Source of the DNA: Rhodopseudomonas rhenobacensis
GTDB taxonomy: Bacteria > Pseudomonadota > Alphaproteobacteria > Rhizobiales > Xanthobacteraceae
DNA length: 64,000 bases
Direction: 5' to 3'
Assembly (NCBI RefSeq): GCF_014203125.1
Contig: NZ_JACHIH010000002.1
Coordinates: 124,001 to 188,000 of the forward strand
How positions within the stretch are numbered: the first letter of the stretch is position 1; each line of letters opens with the position of its first letter. The notes below the pieces were generated by a model, which saw only the letters and a program-made list of their open reading frames with translations, was not told the origin of the DNA and ran no database searches. The position numbers and the translations under genes were made by a program. This document shows positions 39,597-48,497 of the stretch, piece by piece.

Positions 39597-40832
39597 ATGG
39601 AAATCCGCGCCACCCTCCCCCCCAAAGGACGCGACCTGCGGCTCGACCTGTTTCGCGGCGTGGCCAATTGGGCGATCTTTCTCGATCACATTCCCGACAA
39701 TGTGGTGAACTGGATCACCACGCGGAATTACGGCTTCAGCGACGCCGCCGACCTGTTCGTGTTCATCTCCGGCTATACGGCGTCGTTCGTCTACGCCAAG
39801 ATGATGCTGGAGCGCGGCTTTCTGGTCGGCGCCACAAGGCTGATGAAGCGGGTCTGGCAGCTTTACGTCGCCCACGTGATCCTGTTCGTGATCTACATCG
39901 CGGCGATCGGCTACGTCGCGCAGCGCTATAACGACCCCGACATCATCAACGAGTTCAACGTCGCGGGCCTGGTCGACAACCCGATCCAGACGCTGACCCA
40001 GGGCCTATTGCTGAAATTCAAGCCGCTCAATCTCGACGTGCTGCCGCTCTATATCGTGCTGATGGGGTTCTTCCCGCCGGTGCTGTGGCTGATGCTGCGG
40101 CGGCCCAATCTGACCATGCTGGCTTCACTCGCGCTGTATTTCGCCGCGCGGTATTTCGGCTGGAACCTGGCGGCCTATCCGGTCGGCAGCTGGTATTTCA
40201 ATCCGTACACTTGGCAACTGCTGTTCGTGTTCGGCGCCTGGTTCGCGCTCGGCGGCGCCACCGGCTCACGCCGGATCATCAACTCGCCGATCACGCTGTA
40301 CTTCTGCATCGCCTATCTGATCTTCGCGCTGGTGATGACGATGGCGGGGCGGTTTCCGGAGTTCGGCGCGCTGTTTCCGACCTGGCTGTATGCCGCCTTC
40401 AATCCCAACGACAAGACCTTCCTGGCGCCCTACCGGGTGCTGCACTTCGTGGTGCTGGCGTTCATGGTGGTGCGGTTCGTGCCGAAGGAATGGCCGGGGC
40501 TGGAATGGCCGATCTTCCGGCCGCTGATCAAATGCGGCCAGCAATCCTTGGCGGTGTTCTGCGTCGGCGTGTTCCTGTCGTTCGTCGCGCACTTCGAACT
40601 GATGATGAGCTCCGGCTCGCTGCTGGCGCAGATCTTCGTCAGCGTCACCGGGCTGGCGATCCTGTGCTTCGTGGCCTACTACATCGGCTGGTCGAAAAAG
40701 CAGGACAAGCCGCTGCCGCGCCCGGCCCCGGCGGCCGCCGAACCGGCGGCCGAAAAGGCGGCGGAGGCTTCGCCCACGACACAGGCGACGGCGCCCGCCT
40801 CCGGCAATTCCATATCGGCCGACCGCTCCTGA
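39597..40832 (+). CDS. opgC: OpgC-domain membrane protein
   Basis: 411 aa from the ATG at 39597. OpgC proteins succinylate osmoregulated periplasmic glucans. Signature RDLRLDLFRGVANWAIFLDH at the start, followed by SDAADLFVFISGYTASFVY with the family H and D residues, then about ten hydrophobic segments (VILFVIYIAAIGYV, LYIVLMGFFPPVLWLML, ITLYFCIAYLIFALVMT) and a Pro/Ala/Glu-rich cytosolic tail. No clear ribosome site before the start. No glucan synthase (opgGH/ndvB) nearby, so the substrate stays inferred. Confidence 0.88.
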   Translation: MEIRATLPPKGRDLRLDLFRGVANWAIFLDHIPDNVVNWITTRNYGFSDAADLFVFISGYTASFVYAKMMLERGFLVGATRLMKRVWQLYVAHVILFVIYIAAIGYVAQRYNDPDIINEFNVAGLVDNPIQTLTQGLLLKFKPLNLDVLPLYIVLMGFFPPVLWLMLRRPNLTMLASLALYFAARYFGWNLAAYPVGSWYFNPYTWQLLFVFGAWFALGGATGSRRIINSPITLYFCIAYLIFALVMTMAGRFPEFGALFPTWLYAAFNPNDKTFLAPYRVLHFVVLAFMVVRFVPKEWPGLEWPIFRPLIKCGQQSLAVFCVGVFLSFVAHFELMMSSGSLLAQIFVSVTGLAILCFVAYYIGWSKKQDKPLPRPAPAAAEPAAEKAAEASPTTQATAPASGNSISADRS

Positions 40833-40870
40833 TCGCGGACCAGAAGAACGACCGGCAATAGAAGAAAACG

Positions 40871-40980
40871 CGTCATTGCGAGCCGAGGTCGGCGCGCAGC
40901 GCCGACCGACAGCGAAGCAATCCAGGGGCATCGCGTGGTGCCCTGGATTGCTTCGTCGCAAGGGCTCCTCGCAACGACGG
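40871..40980. repeat. REP-like palindromic intergenic element
   Basis: Starts CGTCATTGCGAGCCGAGGTC and ends CTCGCAACGACGG; the inner arms GAAGCAATCCAGGG and CCCTGGATTGCTTC pair almost perfectly. This is the form of an interspersed element common in Bradyrhizobium/Rhodopseudomonas genomes. Lies between opgC and the tnaA stop codon (15 bp away) and may terminate transcription. Confidence 0.75.
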
Positions 40981-40994
40981 ACTTGGACGCCTGA

Positions 40995-42443
40995 TTACAG
41001 GCTGTCGCCCAGGTCCTCGCGGAATTTCGCGACCAGCTTGTCCTGCCAGTCCGACACCGGCTTCAACAGGCCGTAGAAGAACCGCAGCACTTCGGGCTCC
41101 TCGATGAACGACAGCCCGCCGATCAGCCGGCGGTTGTCGTACAGCCAGGCCAGGCGGTCGACGGCGTATTTGACCTGCGACAGCGTGAACACCCGCCGCG
41201 GCATCGCCAGCCGGACCAGCTCCATATTGGCGAAGATCTCGCTGCCGTCGGGCTCGCGCTGCTCCGACAGCGTGCCGCGCTCCATGCCGCGAATGCCCGA
41301 GGCGATGTACAGCGCCGAGGCCAAGGCGCCGGCGGGGTATTGCGCCTGTGGAATGTGGTCGACGAAGCGCTTGGCGTCGATGTGGCAGCCGAGCCCGCCG
41401 GCCGGCGTGATCAGCGGCACGCCGCGCTCCTGCAACTGATCGACCATGTAGGCGATGAATTGCGGCCCCTGGTTGATCATCTCCTCGTCCATGGTCTCTT
41501 CGAGACCGACGGTGAGCGCTTCCATCTCGCGCACCGACATGCCGCCATAGGTGAGAAACCCTTCGAACAGCGGCACCAAAGGCCGCATCCTCTGGTAGAT
41601 GCCCTGGTCGCGGATGCAGATGCCGCCGCCGCGGGCGCAGCCGAGCTTGCGCGCCGAGAAATAGATCACATCGCAGAGGTCCGCGGTGCGCCGGGTGATC
41701 TCGCGGATCGAGAGCGCCTTGCAGTGCTCCTCGCGCACCTTGTTGAAGTACAGGTTGTCGGCGAGCAGGCTGGCGTCCAGCACCAACAGAACGCCGTTCT
41801 CCTTGCAGACGTTGCTGACGTCGGCGAGGTTTTGCAGCGAGAACGGCTGGCCGCCGATCAGGTTGGTGCCGGATTCCATCCGCACGAAAGCGATGTTGTC
41901 GGCGCCGCGGGCCTTGATCAGCGCGCGCAGCTTGCCGATGTCCATGTTGCCCTTGAACGGGTTGACGCTGACCACCTCGAGCCCGGCGTCGGTCACCAGT
42001 TCCTCGACCGCGCCGCCCTGCAGCGTGATATGCGCCTTGGTGGTGGTGAAGTGATAGTTCATCGGCACCACCTTGCCGGGCGAAACGAACGCCTTGGCGA
42101 GAATGTGCTCGCAGGCGCGGCCCTGATGCGCCGGCAGGAAATAGTGCATGCCGAACAGGTCGCGCAGCTTGTTTTCCAGCCGGGTGTAGGTGGCGCTGCC
42201 GGCGTAGGAATCGTCGGCGACCATCATCGCGGCCTGCTGCTGATCGCTCATGGCGTTGACGCCGGAGTCGGTCAGCATGTCGAGAAACACGTCGGCATTC
42301 TTCAACAGGAAGGTGTTGTTGCCGGCCTCGGTGATCTTCTCCAGGCGGCGCTCGACCGGCGGCAGGCAGAGCTTCTGGACGATCCGTACCTTGTGCATTT
42401 CCAGCGGCACGGTCTCGTTGCCGTAAAACTTCACTGTCGCCAT
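40995..42443 (-). CDS. tnaA: Tryptophanase/beta-eliminating lyase
   Basis: PLP enzyme, 482 aa from the ATG at 42443 (GAGGAGA at 6 nt), converting L-tryptophan to indole, pyruvate and ammonia or, if it is a tyrosine phenol-lyase, tyrosine to phenol. Family blocks: AGNNTFLLKNADVFLDMLTD, SGVNAMSDQQ, HFTTTKAHITLQGG, LVLDASLLADNLYF, the PLP lysine in YFSARKLGCARGG, and GGMSVREMEALTVG. It diverges clearly from E. coli TnaA and TPL (CARGGG for the usual loop). No Trp-rich leader peptide was found upstream, so no TnaC-type attenuation. Confidence 0.88.
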   Translation of the reverse strand: MATVKFYGNETVPLEMHKVRIVQKLCLPPVERRLEKITEAGNNTFLLKNADVFLDMLTDSGVNAMSDQQQAAMMVADDSYAGSATYTRLENKLRDLFGMHYFLPAHQGRACEHILAKAFVSPGKVVPMNYHFTTTKAHITLQGGAVEELVTDAGLEVVSVNPFKGNMDIGKLRALIKARGADNIAFVRMESGTNLIGGQPFSLQNLADVSNVCKENGVLLVLDASLLADNLYFNKVREEHCKALSIREITRRTADLCDVIYFSARKLGCARGGGICIRDQGIYQRMRPLVPLFEGFLTYGGMSVREMEALTVGLEETMDEEMINQGPQFIAYMVDQLQERGVPLITPAGGLGCHIDAKRFVDHIPQAQYPAGALASALYIASGIRGMERGTLSEQREPDGSEIFANMELVRLAMPRRVFTLSQVKYAVDRLAWLYDNRRLIGGLSFIEEPEVLRFFYGLLKPVSDWQDKLVAKFREDLGDSL

Positions 42444-42803
42444 ATCTGTCTCCTCGACCCGCACGACTGTGCGCGCAGGCGCCTGCCTGTTGCCAATTTC
42501 GGATGTGGGGAAAGGCGGTGGCGTTGTCGTCGGTGACCGTGCGGTGGCCGCACGGCTCACCCCGCCTGCACGTCGCAGGCTGCAAAGCCTTGGTCGCTCG
42601 GCTTTCCTCTCAAACGCGAAGGCCAACACATATCGAGCGGCCGAACGATCTCAATTGCGTTGAATCAAACCCATCCGCGCGACACCGCGTGGGCCGCGCA
42701 GGCGCCTGCGAGTTGGACGCAGGAGCTTCGCCGCAGCTAAGCGCAGCGATGCCGCGGTCGGACGGGTGACGCGCGAGGCTGCCGGCCCCGCGCGCCTTCC
42801 TCG
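42444..42803. other. Intergenic region upstream of tnaA
   Basis: About 360 bp between tnaA (start) and the outer-membrane gene's end. The palindrome GCAGGCGCCTGC occurs twice (42475-42486 and 42698-42709), possible operator sites. No gene supported; the frame extending tnaA upstream is rejected for lack of a start and ribosome site. Confidence 0.4.
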
Positions 42804-44534
42804 TCAGTTGGCGGCGGCGACGCCCCAATCGAGCTTGTAGTTCACGCCCATCTTCACGACGTGAAACGCCTGGTCGATATCGGCGCGCGGCAGGCCGAGC
42901 GCGGCGTTCACCGGGAAGGTGATGCTCTGGGTGCCGAAGTCGCTGTAGTCGTATTCCAGCTTCGCCGACCAGGCGTGATTGACGGCGTATTCGAGGCCGG
43001 CGCCGACGGTCCAGCCGAGCCGCGTGCTACGCACGCTGTCGCGACAGCAGCCAGCGCCGTTGGACGTGAAGATGCTGCTGGTGTCGAGCACGTGGTCGGT
43101 GACCGCAAAGGCGCCGCCCGCCTTGACGTAGAGCAGGCTGCGCTCAACCGCGTAGCCGACCCGGCCGGCGACGCTGCCGAGCGCCTCGGTGTGCGCCTCC
43201 GCCTGGCCGCCGCCGAGCCCGGAATAGATCGTGTGCGAGCCCTTGAGATCGGCAAACGCCACATCGGCCTCGACGCCGAACACCGTCCGGCCGGTCTGGA
43301 AATTATAGCCGATCTGCCCACCGCCAAGCCCGCCGGCCATCGGCGTCGACTTGCCGAAGCCGCCGACGTTGAGGCCGCGCGGCGTCCCCGGCGGAAAGTC
43401 CGGCGGTCCAGGATTGACCAGCGAGGTGGTCGAGCCGATTGAATCGGACCAATGCTTCGGACCGAAGCCGGCGCCGAGCTGGCCGCCGACATAGACGCCG
43501 GTCCAATTCACCGCCAGCGGCGGCGCCTTGGTGGCGAACCCGACGGCGGCCGACGGCGGCGTGGTGTCGCCCCACTTGTAGGACGATTGCAGGAACATGC
43601 CGTAGCGCTCGGCGGTGAAGGTGGTGCGCTGGGTGGTGGCGTCGGGCGCCCCCGGCAGGAATTGGAAGCGCGCCCCGACGTCGTTGCTCTTGAACGTCCA
43701 GTAGCGGCCGCCGAGCCCGACGCTCCAGCCGTCGGTGACCGCATAGGTCAGCACCGACTCGATCTGCGCGCCATTGCCGTTATCGCCGATCTCGTCGATC
43801 CGCAGGTTGCGCAGCACGTGGTCGTCGACGCCGCGGAACGAGACATAGGGCAGATAGGCCGCGTCGACGCTCAGCTTCAGCCGCTCGGACAGCGCGAATT
43901 CGCCCGACAGACCGACCCGCAGCGACTGCCAATGGTTGGATTCCGTGATCGCGCGCGTATTGACGCCGCAGCCGTTGACGAACTGATTGGCCGCCTGCTG
44001 CACGCAGTCGTAGGCGTTCTCCTGGGTGAAGAAATGATTATAGCCGACGAACGCGCCGAGCTTGGCGCCGGGCGCGGTGATGAAACTGTAGCCGAGGTCG
44101 GCGGTGGCGTAAGACAGGTTGCCGTCGCGCAACGTGCTGAGCGTGTTGGAGTAGCCGGTGCCGCCCATCGCCGACGGATCGAAGTCTTCGTCGTTCATCT
44201 TGCCGTGGCTGCCCATCGAGCCGAGCCCGGCGTTGAATTTCACGAAGAAGCCGGTCGTGTGATCCACCCGACCGAACAGTTCGCCGGAATGCCCGGTGAG
44301 ATCGTCGTAGATCAACCGCGACACCGCCGTCGACGCGCTCGGCGTGTTGCTCGTGCCGAACAGGTCCTTTTGCACCTTGCCGGACGAGTACCACCAGCGC
44401 GCGCCGAGTTCGGTCTGCCAGGCCGACAGCTCGATCGGCGGCATCACCGCCTTGATCGGCAGATCCGCCGCGATCGCCGACGACGCGCCGAGCAGCAGCG
44501 CCGCCCCGCTCGAAACCAAAATTCTGAATGTCAT
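42804..44534 (-). CDS. Two-barrel outer-membrane protein (omptin-like + Omp25/RopB-type)
   Basis: 576 aa from the ATG at 44534 (MTFRILVSSGAALLLGASSA; signal cleavage near AIAAD). The first half (to about 330) has beta strands TELGARWWYSSGKVQ and DDLTGHSGELFGRVDH, like omptin/protochlamydial barrel families of Nitrobacteraceae. The second half starts NWTGVYVGGQLGAGFGPKHW and has the GQIGYNFQTGRTVFG and SAKLEYDYSDFG strands of the RopB family, ending NYKLDWGVAAAN. Two complete domains in one chain suggest a fusion; the chain lacks a terminal Phe. Function unknown. Confidence 0.75.
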   Translation of the reverse strand: MTFRILVSSGAALLLGASSAIAADLPIKAVMPPIELSAWQTELGARWWYSSGKVQKDLFGTSNTPSASTAVSRLIYDDLTGHSGELFGRVDHTTGFFVKFNAGLGSMGSHGKMNDEDFDPSAMGGTGYSNTLSTLRDGNLSYATADLGYSFITAPGAKLGAFVGYNHFFTQENAYDCVQQAANQFVNGCGVNTRAITESNHWQSLRVGLSGEFALSERLKLSVDAAYLPYVSFRGVDDHVLRNLRIDEIGDNGNGAQIESVLTYAVTDGWSVGLGGRYWTFKSNDVGARFQFLPGAPDATTQRTTFTAERYGMFLQSSYKWGDTTPPSAAVGFATKAPPLAVNWTGVYVGGQLGAGFGPKHWSDSIGSTTSLVNPGPPDFPPGTPRGLNVGGFGKSTPMAGGLGGGQIGYNFQTGRTVFGVEADVAFADLKGSHTIYSGLGGGQAEAHTEALGSVAGRVGYAVERSLLYVKAGGAFAVTDHVLDTSSIFTSNGAGCCRDSVRSTRLGWTVGAGLEYAVNHAWSAKLEYDYSDFGTQSITFPVNAALGLPRADIDQAFHVVKMGVNYKLDWGVAAAN

Positions 44535-44661
44535 GACGAGCCCCCGAACGTCATTGCCTCGATGCATCGGCATGGCAGTCCGAATCTGCAGCTGTCAATT
44601 AGGCGTTCTTCGAGCGCGTGGCGGCACCACAGGCGCGCAGAACGGAGTCACGCGGCGCCGC

Positions 44662-45276
44662 TTACAGGCAAAGACCGAGAAGTTTCATGTGGCAGGCATC
44701 GCGCGGCGCGTGCTGCGGAGTCGGCTTCGGCGCGGCCTTGCCGGCGGATTTTGCGCCGGGTTTTGCCGCCGATTTCGCCGCAGCCTTCTTGGCCGGTCGC
44801 TGCGGCGCGGCTTTTTCGTAGCCGCCGGCAATCACCATCGCCCAATAGGTTCGTCGGGTCGCGGCGCTGCGTGCGCTGGCGACCCCGACCCGGGATGCGC
44901 CCGGCATCAGCAGGTTCTTCAGATGCCCCGGCGAATTGATCCACTGGGTCAGCGTCTTCGGAAAACCGTCATTGCCGTAAGCGACATTCTCCGCGGCCTG
45001 GCCGGCGTGGGCGGGCGCCACGCGGCTGACGAACGGGCCGAGCACCTCGTGGCTGAGCACATCTTTGGCCGCCATCGCCTCTGCCTGGTCATGGGCGATT
45101 TGCGTGAGCTTGGAGTCCAGCGTCACCCGCCCCTGCCCGTGCGCCAGCCGGAACGTGGAGATCATCTCGGCGGGCGCCGCAGGCGCCGGCTGGGCCGGTG
45201 CCGCGGCGGGCTGTGCGAAAGCCGCAGCCGGCATCAACAGCGCCAGCGCGAGCCCGATCGACCAAGCCAGTTTCAT
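44662..45276 (-). CDS. Secreted CAP-domain protein with Lys/Ala-rich tail
   Basis: 204 aa from the ATG at 45276 (GGAGG at 5 nt). Signal peptide MKLAWSIGLALALLMPAAAF; then the CAP/SCP domain: LTQIAHDQAEAMAAKDVLSH, a conserved AAENVAYGNDGFPKTLTQW, and SPGHLKNLLMPGASRVG, with the expected His and Glu residues. The last 55 residues are a KPAAK-like Lys/Ala/Pro tail ending DACHMKLLGLCL with two Cys. CAP proteins act in the periplasm or cell wall; no peptidase activity is proven. Single gene before tRNA-Pro. Confidence 0.85.
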   Translation of the reverse strand: MKLAWSIGLALALLMPAAAFAQPAAAPAQPAPAAPAEMISTFRLAHGQGRVTLDSKLTQIAHDQAEAMAAKDVLSHEVLGPFVSRVAPAHAGQAAENVAYGNDGFPKTLTQWINSPGHLKNLLMPGASRVGVASARSAATRRTYWAMVIAGGYEKAAPQRPAKKAAAKSAAKPGAKSAGKAAPKPTPQHAPRDACHMKLLGLCL

Positions 45277-45349
45277 CGCCCCTCCGCGCCATCGCCTCTC
45301 GAGCCGCGAACCAAAGCGCGGACGTTCCGGCCGAGTCTTTTGATTGGAA

Positions 45350-45426
45350 TGGTCGGGGCACACGGATTCGAACCGTGGACCTGCAGTACCCAAAACTGCC
45401 GCGCTACCAGGCTGCGCTATACCCCG
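45350..45426 (-). tRNA. tRNA-Pro(UGG)
   Basis: Reads CGGGGTATAGCGCAGCCTGG..., with acceptor CGGGGTA pairing with TGCCCCG, D loop AGCCTGGTAG, anticodon loop TTTGGGT (UGG), T arm GGTTCGAATCC and encoded CCA. 77 nt. The DUF192 gene lies upstream and the CAP gene downstream on the same strand. Confidence 0.95.
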
Positions 45427-45481
45427 AGCTCTGCGAAGCGTTGTCGTTACACGCTTGCGGCGAAACCGGCAAGCTGGGGTT

Positions 45482-45964
45482 TCAGCGACCGTTGAACAAC
45501 GGATGCGCCACCCGGTCGCCCGGCGCGATGCCGTATTTCCTGGCGGTGCCGGCGATCACCTCCAGCACGCCCTTGGCGGGCGGCCCCGAGGCGATGATGG
45601 CGAGCGATTGCGGCACGGTGTTCTCGGCGATCCGCGAAATCCGCCCGTCGGCGCGGATGAAGATCATGTCGAGCGGGATGAAGGTGTTCTTCATCCACAT
45701 CGACACCGGCTGCTCCGGCGAGAAGTCGAACAGCATGCCGCGGCCGTCGGCGAGTTCCTTGCGATACATCAGCCCGGTGGTCTTCTCCTGCTCGGTGGTG
45801 GCGACCTCGACGGCAAACACCTGGACACCGGATTTGGTGACGATCTCCAGCGTCTGTATCTCCGCGGCGGAGGCCGCGGCGCCGAGCCACAGCGACATCG
45901 CCAGCACCGCCGCGCCGCGCGCCACCAGGCCGCGCAGCTTCGATCCCATTCCCTGCTCACTCAT
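45482..45964 (-). CDS. DUF192 secreted protein
   Basis: 160 aa from the ATG at 45964 (a second possible ATG lies at 45949). Hydrophobic signal-like segment GAAVLAMSLWLGAAASAA, then the DUF192 fold: IQTLEIVTKSGVQVFAVEVA, the Asp/His-poor core EKTTGLMYRKELADGRGMLF and the signature MWMKNTFIPLDMIFI...ISRIAENTVPQS, followed by GVLEVIAGTARKYGIAPGDR. Usual length about 150; role unknown, often periplasmic. It is the gene downstream of the cold-shock gene and upstream of tRNA-Pro on the minus strand. Confidence 0.88.
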   Translation of the reverse strand: MSEQGMGSKLRGLVARGAAVLAMSLWLGAAASAAEIQTLEIVTKSGVQVFAVEVATTEQEKTTGLMYRKELADGRGMLFDFSPEQPVSMWMKNTFIPLDMIFIRADGRISRIAENTVPQSLAIIASGPPAKGVLEVIAGTARKYGIAPGDRVAHPLFNGR

Positions 45965-46124
45965 GCGCAACGCCCGCTTGTCTGGTTGGCTCAGGACTCG
46001 CGTCCCATCGTTGCGCCGACGCTAGCAGATCGGCGGGCGCGCGCGGCAGCGCATTTTCCGCAGCGGCGCCCGCCGCGGGCGCATGGAGCTGCGAACGCGG
46101 CGCAATTGTCATGGATGCGAGCGT

Positions 46125-46787
46125 TTAGTGCGAGGACAATCCGGGCGCGCCGCCCTCGGGCTGGATCTCGGCGGCCATCATGCCCTTGGAACCCGGCCCG
46201 AACCGCACCAGCACATATTGGCCGGGGCGCAATTCGGTCATGCCGAAGCGGCGCAGCGTCTCCATGTGGACGAAAATGTCCGGCGTGCCCTCGCCGCAAG
46301 TCAGGAAGCCGAAGCCGCGCAGCCGGTTGAACCATTTGACCTGCGCGCGCTCCAATCCACTGGTCGGCGTGACGTTGACATGGGTGCGCGGCGGCAGCAT
46401 CTGCGCCGGGTGGATCGCGGTCGACTCGTCCATCGAGACCACGCGGAACGCTTGATAGCCTTTGGCGCGCTGCACGCATTCGCAGATGATGCGGGCGCCC
46501 TCATAGGCGGTCTGGTAGCCGTCGCGGCGCAGCACGGTGACGTGCAGCAGCACGTCGGGGGCGCCATTGTCCGGCACGATGAAGCCGTAGCCCTTTGATG
46601 CGTCGAACCATTTGATGACGCCGCTGATCTCGACGAGATTCGCCGAATCGCCCAGCGCGCCGATCGGGTCCAGCGTGTGGTCGCGATCGAGGTCGGAGGA
46701 AAAATCTCCCGGGCCGCGCTTCACGGTACCCGCCCCGCTTGCCAGCGACGCGCCTGGCCTTTTGGACTCAAAACCGTCCGACCCCAT
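46125..46787 (-). CDS. Two-domain cold-shock protein (CspA family)
   Basis: 220 aa from the ATG at 46787 (another at 46802). Residues 1-55 are an unstructured Gly/Ser/Asp-rich lead. CSD1: GVIKWFDASKGYGFIVPDNG (RNP1-like), with VLLHVTVLRRDG. CSD2: QVKWFNRLRGFGFLTCGEGT with PDIFVHMETLRRFG. Two CSDs in one chain (about 70 aa each) with a linker is the form seen in Rhodopseudomonas-type genomes, unlike the single-domain 70-aa CspA of enterics. RNA chaperone/single-stranded nucleic acid binding. Monocistronic. Confidence 0.93.
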   Translation of the reverse strand: MGSDGFESKRPGASLASGAGTVKRGPGDFSSDLDRDHTLDPIGALGDSANLVEISGVIKWFDASKGYGFIVPDNGAPDVLLHVTVLRRDGYQTAYEGARIICECVQRAKGYQAFRVVSMDESTAIHPAQMLPPRTHVNVTPTSGLERAQVKWFNRLRGFGFLTCGEGTPDIFVHMETLRRFGMTELRPGQYVLVRFGPGSKGMMAAEIQPEGGAPGLSSH

Positions 46788-46984
46788 GACCCCGGACCCC
46801 ACATCATCTTCTACAGCGCGTCATCGGTGCGACAACGGCGGTTCGCGGGTTCCCACGTCAAAACGACCTGCAGCCCACGCGAATCTTCTGATTCGAAGAT
46901 AACATTCTGCCGTGCCCGGCAAAGACAAAAAACAGCGCGTTAGGGAACTATGAACATCTTGCTGATTGGCGAATCATCCGCGCA

Positions 46985-47746
46985 TCAGTTTCCCACAAAC
47001 GGACCCAGTATTTCTCCTATGTCGTAGCGGATCACCAGATCGGCGGTTTGGTCCTGATCGGTCGGCTCGTTGTTGATGATCACCAGCTTGGCGCCGCTCT
47101 GCTTCGCCAGCAGCGGAAATCCCGCCGCCGGCCACACCACCAGCGACGAGCCGATCGCGAGTAGCAGGTCGCAGTTCTGCGCCAGCTCGGCGGCGCGCTG
47201 CATCGCTTCCTCCGGCATCGGCTGACCGAACGAGATCGTCGCGGTCTTCACCGGCTCGTCGCACACGGTACAGACCGGCGCGTGATGGGTGCGCTCCCAG
47301 CAGGCCTTGACCCATTCCAGTTCGTGGCGTCGGCCGCAGCCGATGCAGCGCGCATAAGTGGTGTTGCCGTGCAGTTCGATCACGTCCTGCTCGGCGAAGC
47401 CGGAGGCCTGGTGCAGGTTGTCGATGTTCTGAGTCAACACTGCTGGAATTTTGCCGGCGCGGTACAGCGCAGCCAGCGCGCGGTGGCCGCGCGACGGCCG
47501 CGCCGCGCCGAACGTCGGCTGCATCGCGAAGCGCCGCCGCCAGGCTTCGTCGCGGGCGTCCTGTCGCGCCACGAAGGCGTCGTAGGGGATCGGCTGGTTG
47601 CGGCTCCACAGCCCGCCGGGGGATCGGAAATCCGGGATGCCGCTTTCGGTGGAAATGCCGGCGCCGGTGAACGGCACGATGACCGATGCTTCCGCGATCA
47701 TGTCACCGAGCTGCTCGACACCGCTGCGAAGATCGGTTGCGATCAT
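46985..47746 (-). CDS. NAD-dependent protein deacylase (sirtuin)
   Basis: 253 aa. Removes acyl groups from lysines with NAD+. All sirtuin motifs: FTGAGISTESGIPDFRSPGG, TQNIDNLHQASG, catalytic His in ELHGNT, a structural zinc set CIGCGRRH...CTVCDEPV, GSSLVVWPAAGFPLLAK and the NNEPT adenine-binding loop. Length normal for bacterial CobB-like class III/U sirtuins. The Y and R of class III desuccinylases (YxxR) are not clear, so deacetylase is the safer call. Monocistronic; start ATG at 47746. Confidence 0.95.
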   Translation of the reverse strand: MIATDLRSGVEQLGDMIAEASVIVPFTGAGISTESGIPDFRSPGGLWSRNQPIPYDAFVARQDARDEAWRRRFAMQPTFGAARPSRGHRALAALYRAGKIPAVLTQNIDNLHQASGFAEQDVIELHGNTTYARCIGCGRRHELEWVKACWERTHHAPVCTVCDEPVKTATISFGQPMPEEAMQRAAELAQNCDLLLAIGSSLVVWPAAGFPLLAKQSGAKLVIINNEPTDQDQTADLVIRYDIGEILGPFVGN

Positions 47747-47910
47747 GACTCAAAACCCGCTCATGGCTTGAGGCTTCGCAGGTTGCGCCGCGCGCGGCAA
47801 GGCCTACCAAAGCCCCGTCCTCGGGTGCACGGGGATGTGAATTGCGCCGCGGCGCCGCCGCGCTATCTTGAGCGTGCAGACCATGACATGACCCGTCCCG
47901 ATCGACCCAA

Positions 47911-47944
47911 AGAGCCCCGTTCCCTCCAAGGCGGGGCTCTTTTC
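47911..47944 (+). terminator. Orphan terminator 104 bp before gloA
   Basis: Stem AGAGCCCCG/CGGGGCTCT with a 12-nt loop, then TTTTCG. The T-run is on the plus strand, yet no plus-strand gene precedes it (the sirtuin is divergent), so it must end a leader or a small RNA. Confidence 0.75.
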
Positions 47945-48047
47945 GTTGCAGCGTGCACGACGCGCGCCGCGGGCCGGCGCTTCGCAGGCTTGCCCGGCGA
48001 CGGGTTTTCGCCGACAACTCCGGCGTCATCCGCAACGGAGCAACCCC

Positions 48048-48497
48048 ATGCGTTATCTGCACACCATGCTGCGCGTCCGCAATCTCGACGCCGCGCTGAA
48101 ATTCTACAGCGATGCGCTCGGCCTCAAGGAGGTTCGGCGGATCGACAACGACAAGGGCAAGTTCAGTCTGGTGTTTCTCTGCGCGCCCGAGGACGAAGGT
48201 CTGTTGGCGCAAAGCGCGGGCCGCGGCGCGCCGCTGGTCGAACTGACCTACAATTGGGATGAGGAAAAATACGGCGAAGATCGCTTCTTCGGCCACCTCG
48301 CCTATGAGGTCGACGACATCTACGCCACCTGCGATCGGCTGATGAAGCTCGGCATCACCATCAACCGTCCGCCGCGCGACGGCCAGATGGCGTTCGTGCG
48401 CTCGCCCGATCTGCATTCGATCGAACTGCTGCAGAAGGGCGATGCGTTGCCGCCGCAGGAGCCGTGGGCCTCGATGCCGAACACCGGGCATTGGTGA
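48048..48497 (+). CDS. gloA: Lactoylglutathione lyase (glyoxalase I)
   Basis: Isomerises the hemithioacetal of methylglyoxal and glutathione to S-lactoylglutathione. 149 aa from the ATG at 48048 (ACGGAG upstream). VOC fold with two halves; start [20 protein letters not shown] as in E. coli GloA; metal ligands H5, E in [15 protein letters not shown] in [13 protein letters not shown] and E in [10 protein letters not shown]. Slightly longer than the E. coli enzyme. Starts 104 bp after an orphan terminator hairpin that could act as leader attenuator. Confidence 0.95.
   Translation: MRYLHTMLRVRNLDAALKFYSDALGLKEVRRIDNDKGKFSLVFLCAPEDEGLLAQSAGRGAPLVELTYNWDEEKYGEDRFFGHLAYEVDDIYATCDRLMKLGITINRPPRDGQMAFVRSPDLHSIELLQKGDALPPQEPWASMPNTGHW

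Noticed and set aside
41340-42536. 398-aa plus frame opposite tnaA
   Set aside because: Antisense artefact of GC-rich codons; no ribosome site.
42444-42629. tnaC-type leader peptide before tnaA
   Set aside because: No short frame with a Trp codon and a ribosome site was found; the upstream extension lacks a start.
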